A DNA stretch of 64,000 nucleotides, from positions 124,001 through 188,000 of the forward strand of contig NZ_BONW01000012.1 in NCBI RefSeq assembly GCF_016862915.1, given 5' to 3'. Below are positions 61,359 to 64,000 of this stretch, piece after piece. A program made the position numbers and the translations under genes. Every line of letters begins with the position of its first letter. The stretch's first letter is position 1. The notes under the pieces are model-generated. The model did no database searches. It was not told the origin of the DNA and saw only the letters and a list, made by a program, of their open reading frames with translations. Source of the DNA: Plantactinospora endophytica. Its GTDB lineage: Bacteria; Actinomycetota; Actinomycetes; Mycobacteriales; Micromonosporaceae.

Positions 61359-63131
61359 CTACGGGCCGCCGGCCCCGGACAGCACGATCCGGGCGTCGTC
61401 GGGCAGCCGGCGGGTGGCGCCGCGCCGGTCCAGCAACTCCAGCAGCGGCACGGCGACCCGGCGGGTCGTACCGAGGGCCTGTCGGGCGGTGCTGAGAGTG
61501 AACGGCTGCGGCAGCTCGGCGAGTACCCGGATCGCCTGCTCGGGGGCGTCCGGCAGCAGCACGACGTTGTCGGCGAGCTTGAGCAGCGCGCCGGCCCGTA
61601 CCGCCGCACCGATCTCCCGGTGCCCGAGCCCGAACTCGGCGAGCCGGGCCGCCTCCGGGGCGACGAACGGCCGCTCGGCCAGCTCCGCGCCGACCCGGCG
61701 TACCGCCCGGGCGACCTGCTCGGGCAGCACCCCGGTCACCCCGGCCCGGCTGATCCGCCCCTCCCGGGCCACCAGCGGCGCGGCGAGCAGCGCCTCGACC
61801 AGCGCCCGGTCCGGCAGGTCCAGCAGCCGGCGCGCGGTCTCGACCGGCATCCCCGGCTCCAGCGGATGCGCCTGCGCCCACCGGGCCACCTCGTCGACCA
61901 GTCGGCGCCCCAGGTCCCGCCAGTGCGCGGGGTCGGCGTGCCAGTCCCCGGCCACCGGCGCGGTCGCCACGGTCACGCCCATCCGTTCCAGGTCTGCACG
62001 GCGGGCCAGGCCACGCCGGGCCAGTTCGCCGGGCTCGTCGGGGCGGCCGTCCAGCCCGGCCAGCACCGCCGCCCGGGCCACCGCCGCACCACGCCGGCCC
62101 AACCTCGGCGGTACGACGTCGAGCACGGTCACCCCGCCGGCCACGTGCCGCCGACCGGGGTCCCGCAGCAGGGCCCGGTCACCGATCCGCAGCGGCAGCG
62201 GCCGGTCCAGCCGCAGCCGGGCGGTGTCGGCGCCGAGCGGGCGTACCCGGGCGGTCACCGCAGCGGAGCCGACGTGCAGGGTGACCTCCGCCGGCAGTTC
62301 GACCACCGGATCGCCGGCCAGCCGGACGTCGACCAGGTCGGTCTGCTGGAACCGTCCCGGGGTGAGCAGCGCGTCGCCCCGGCCGACCTGCTCCCGGGCG
62401 ACGCCGCGCAGGTTGACCGCGACCCGGGCCACCCCGGCGACCCGGTCCACCTGACACCCCAGGGTCTGTAGTCCCCGGATCCGGACCCGCTGCCCGGTGC
62501 CGGTCAGCTCCAGCTCGTCGCCGGTACGCAGCTCGCCCGCCCCGAGGGTGCCGGTCAGCACCGTGCCGCTGCCCTTGATGGTGAAGGCCCGGTCCACCCA
62601 GAGCCGCACCGGCTCGGCCGGCTCGGGTACCGGCAGCGACGCGGCGAGCCGGTCCAGGGCGGCCCGCAGTTCCGGCAGGCCGGCGCCGGTGACCGCGCTG
62701 ACCGCCAGCGCGTCGACCCGGCCCAGCGAGGTCGCCGCGATCTCGGCGAGCGCCTGCCCGGTCGCGGCGGCCGGATCGGCGAGGTCGCTCCGGGTCACCA
62801 CCAGCAGCCCGTGCCGGACCCCGAGCGCGTCCAGCGCGGCCAGGTGCTCGGCGGACTGCGGCATCCAACCCTCGTCGGCGGCGACCACGAAGAGCGCGGC
62901 CGGGGCCGGCCCGATCCCGGCGAGCATGTTCGGCACGAACCGCTCGTGTCCGGGTACGTCCACGAACGCCAGCACCGCCCCGGACGGCAGCGCGGTCCAG
63001 GCGAAGCCGAGGTCGATCGTCATGCCCCGGCGCCGCTCCTCGGCCCAGCGGTCCGGTTCCATCCCGGTCAGCGCCCGGACCAGCGTGGACTTGCCGTGGT
63101 CGACGTGTCCGGCGGTGGCGACGACCTGCAC
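61359..63131 (-). CDS. selB: Selenocysteine-specific elongation factor SelB
   Basis: This 590-residue GTPase delivers selenocysteyl-tRNA to in-frame UGA codons. The G1 motif GHVDHGKST is at 8-16, the switch MTIDLGFAW follows, then G3 DVPGHERF and the G4 TRSD. C-terminal winged helices (about 380-590) that bind the SECIS hairpin are present. The GTG start follows AGGAG by 8 bases and lies 1 base after the selA stop, so the two genes are coupled. Confidence 0.96.
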   Translation of the reverse strand: MQVVATAGHVDHGKSTLVRALTGMEPDRWAEERRRGMTIDLGFAWTALPSGAVLAFVDVPGHERFVPNMLAGIGPAPAALFVVAADEGWMPQSAEHLAALDALGVRHGLLVVTRSDLADPAAATGQALAEIAATSLGRVDALAVSAVTGAGLPELRAALDRLAASLPVPEPAEPVRLWVDRAFTIKGSGTVLTGTLGAGELRTGDELELTGTGQRVRIRGLQTLGCQVDRVAGVARVAVNLRGVAREQVGRGDALLTPGRFQQTDLVDVRLAGDPVVELPAEVTLHVGSAAVTARVRPLGADTARLRLDRPLPLRIGDRALLRDPGRRHVAGGVTVLDVVPPRLGRRGAAVARAAVLAGLDGRPDEPGELARRGLARRADLERMGVTVATAPVAGDWHADPAHWRDLGRRLVDEVARWAQAHPLEPGMPVETARRLLDLPDRALVEALLAAPLVAREGRISRAGVTGVLPEQVARAVRRVGAELAERPFVAPEAARLAEFGLGHREIGAAVRAGALLKLADNVVLLPDAPEQAIRVLAELPQPFTLSTARQALGTTRRVAVPLLELLDRRGATRRLPDDARIVLSGAGGP

Positions 63132-63132
63132 C

Positions 63133-64000
63133 TCAGTGCTCCTGCCAGGGCCGGGGCAGCCGGGCGACGGCGGCCCGCACCGCCTCGTCCCGCTCGACGG
63201 GTACGCAGCGCAGGTCGAGCAGCAGCCGGCCCCGTTCCAGTCGGCCGATCACCGGCGGGTCGCCGAGGCGCAGCGGTTCGGCGTACGCCTCGGGGAGGGC
63301 GAGGGCCCACGAGTCGAGGGTGACCTCGGGGGCGCCACCGCCGCCGACGACGGCGTCGCTGGCCACCACCTCGGCCTTGAGGCCGTCGGCCGCGAGCTGG
63401 TCGCGGAGTCGCTCGGTACGCAGCCGCAGCGCGGCCGGGGTGGCCCGCAGCGCCCGCCAGGTCGGGGTCTCCGGCCCGGTCAGCGTCGCCTCCAGCGCGG
63501 CCAGGGTCAGCTTGTCCACCCGCAGCGCCCGGGCCAGCGGATGCCGGCGCAGCTTCTCGACCAGCTCGCCGTCGCCGAGCAGCAGCCCGGCCTGCGGGCC
63601 GCCGAGCAGCTTGTCGCCGCTGGCGGTGACCAGTGCCGCGCCGGCCCGCAGCGCCGTGGCGGCGTCCGGCTCGTCGGGCAGCAGCGGGTCCGGCGCCAGC
63701 AGCCCGGAGCCTATGTCCACCACCACCGGTACGCCGAGAGTGGCCAGCTCCTCGACCGGTACGGCGGCGGTGAAGCCCCGGACGACGAAGTTCGACGGAT
63801 GCACCTTGAGTACGAACGCCGTCCGTGGCCCGACCGCCCCGGCGTAGTCGGCCAGCGCGGTCCGGTTGGTGGTGCCCACCTCGCGCAACGTCGCTCCGGT
63901 GCTGGCCAGCAGGTCCGGCAGCCGGAACCCGTCACCGATCTCCACCAGCTCGCCCCGGCTGACCACGATCTCCCGACCGGCCGGGTCCCCGTCGGGGCGG
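63133..64000 (-). CDS. selA: L-seryl-tRNA(Sec) selenium transferase SelA, C-terminal part (truncated by window edge)
   Basis: The visible part runs from the window end: RPDGDPAGREIVVSRGELVE, then GATLREVGTTNRT, LKVHPSNF, VVVDIGSGLL and the PLP-lysine motif SGDKLLGGPQAG. SelA converts seryl-tRNA(Sec) to selenocysteyl-tRNA with selenophosphate as donor. The 5' end lies beyond base 64000. It is cotranscribed with selB. selC and selD, both needed for the pathway, are not visible in the window. Confidence 0.95.
   Translation of the reverse strand, partial: RPDGDPAGREIVVSRGELVEIGDGFRLPDLLASTGATLREVGTTNRTALADYAGAVGPRTAFVLKVHPSNFVVRGFTAAVPVEELATLGVPVVVDIGSGLLAPDPLLPDEPDAATALRAGAALVTASGDKLLGGPQAGLLLGDGELVEKLRRHPLARALRVDKLTLAALEATLTGPETPTWRALRATPAALRLRTERLRDQLAADGLKAEVVASDAVVGGGGAPEVTLDSWALALPEAYAEPLRLGDPPVIGRLERGRLLLDLRCVPVERDEAVRAAVARLPRPWQEH

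Noticed and set aside
1-64000. tRNA genes, rRNA genes, CRISPR arrays and insertion sequences
   Set aside because: I scanned for T-loop motifs, regularly spaced short repeats and transposase motifs and saw none, apart from the IS30-like HTH, which lacks a catalytic domain. A dedicated tRNA search could still find one.

Overview
The window is very GC-rich (about 70 % or more by eye), with GTG starts, ATGA/GTGA overlaps and protein families typical of Actinobacteria. The families and gene order suggest a filamentous actinomycete, probably Micromonosporaceae. That placement is my inference, not a database match. I saw no rRNA, tRNA, CRISPR array or insertion sequence.

Region 1 (1-16 kb). A truncated SDR oxidoreductase is followed by a 529-bp gene-free stretch. 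It holds a near-perfect actinobacterial dif site (407-434), and a second Xer-like core site (836-863) overlaps the start codon of a tyrosine recombinase. The window therefore appears to start at the replication terminus. Next come a membrane Hsp70/beta-propeller fusion, an endonuclease/exonuclease/phosphatase protein, peptide deformylase, a SNF2 helicase with a SWIM zinc-finger partner, a PabB-type enzyme, a small DUF5999-like protein, and gcvP behind a single-aptamer glycine riboswitch.

Region 2 (16-40.7 kb) looks accessory. It holds a five-gene peptide ABC importer, a DrrAB-like exporter facing an unusual regulator, a macrolide-type glycosyltransferase facing its TetR regulator with matching operators, carbonic anhydrase, an aldo/keto reductase, an FAD monooxygenase overlapping an aldolase, and a two-gene NLR system (helical partner plus NB-ARC/TPR protein) with candidate amyloid-signalling motifs. 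An ABC exporter and an operon of truncated haemoglobin, globin-reductase and a DivIVA-like protein follow.

Region 3 (40.9-47.4 kb) is a core actinobacterial block in the same order as Mycobacterium tuberculosis Rv1822-Rv1830: pgsA, DUF881, small basic protein, DUF881, gcvH, garA, ftsR-type MerR, bifunctional nuclease, MerR. It links phospholipid synthesis, glycine cleavage and FHA-based control of central carbon metabolism. In M. tuberculosis gcvB (gcvP) lies just beyond this block. Here about 25 kb of accessory genes lies between.

Region 4 (47.7-64 kb) mixes cell-wall enzymes (amidase, NamZ-like muramidase), an SBP56/methanethiol oxidase operon, XdhC, several small actinobacterial proteins, an SRPBCC-membrane-CBM2 fusion, an LtrA membrane protein, and selB-selA for selenocysteine incorporation, with selA running off the end. 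Nearly all conserved housekeeping genes lie on the minus strand, as expected if a fork travels leftward towards dif at about 0.4 kb.
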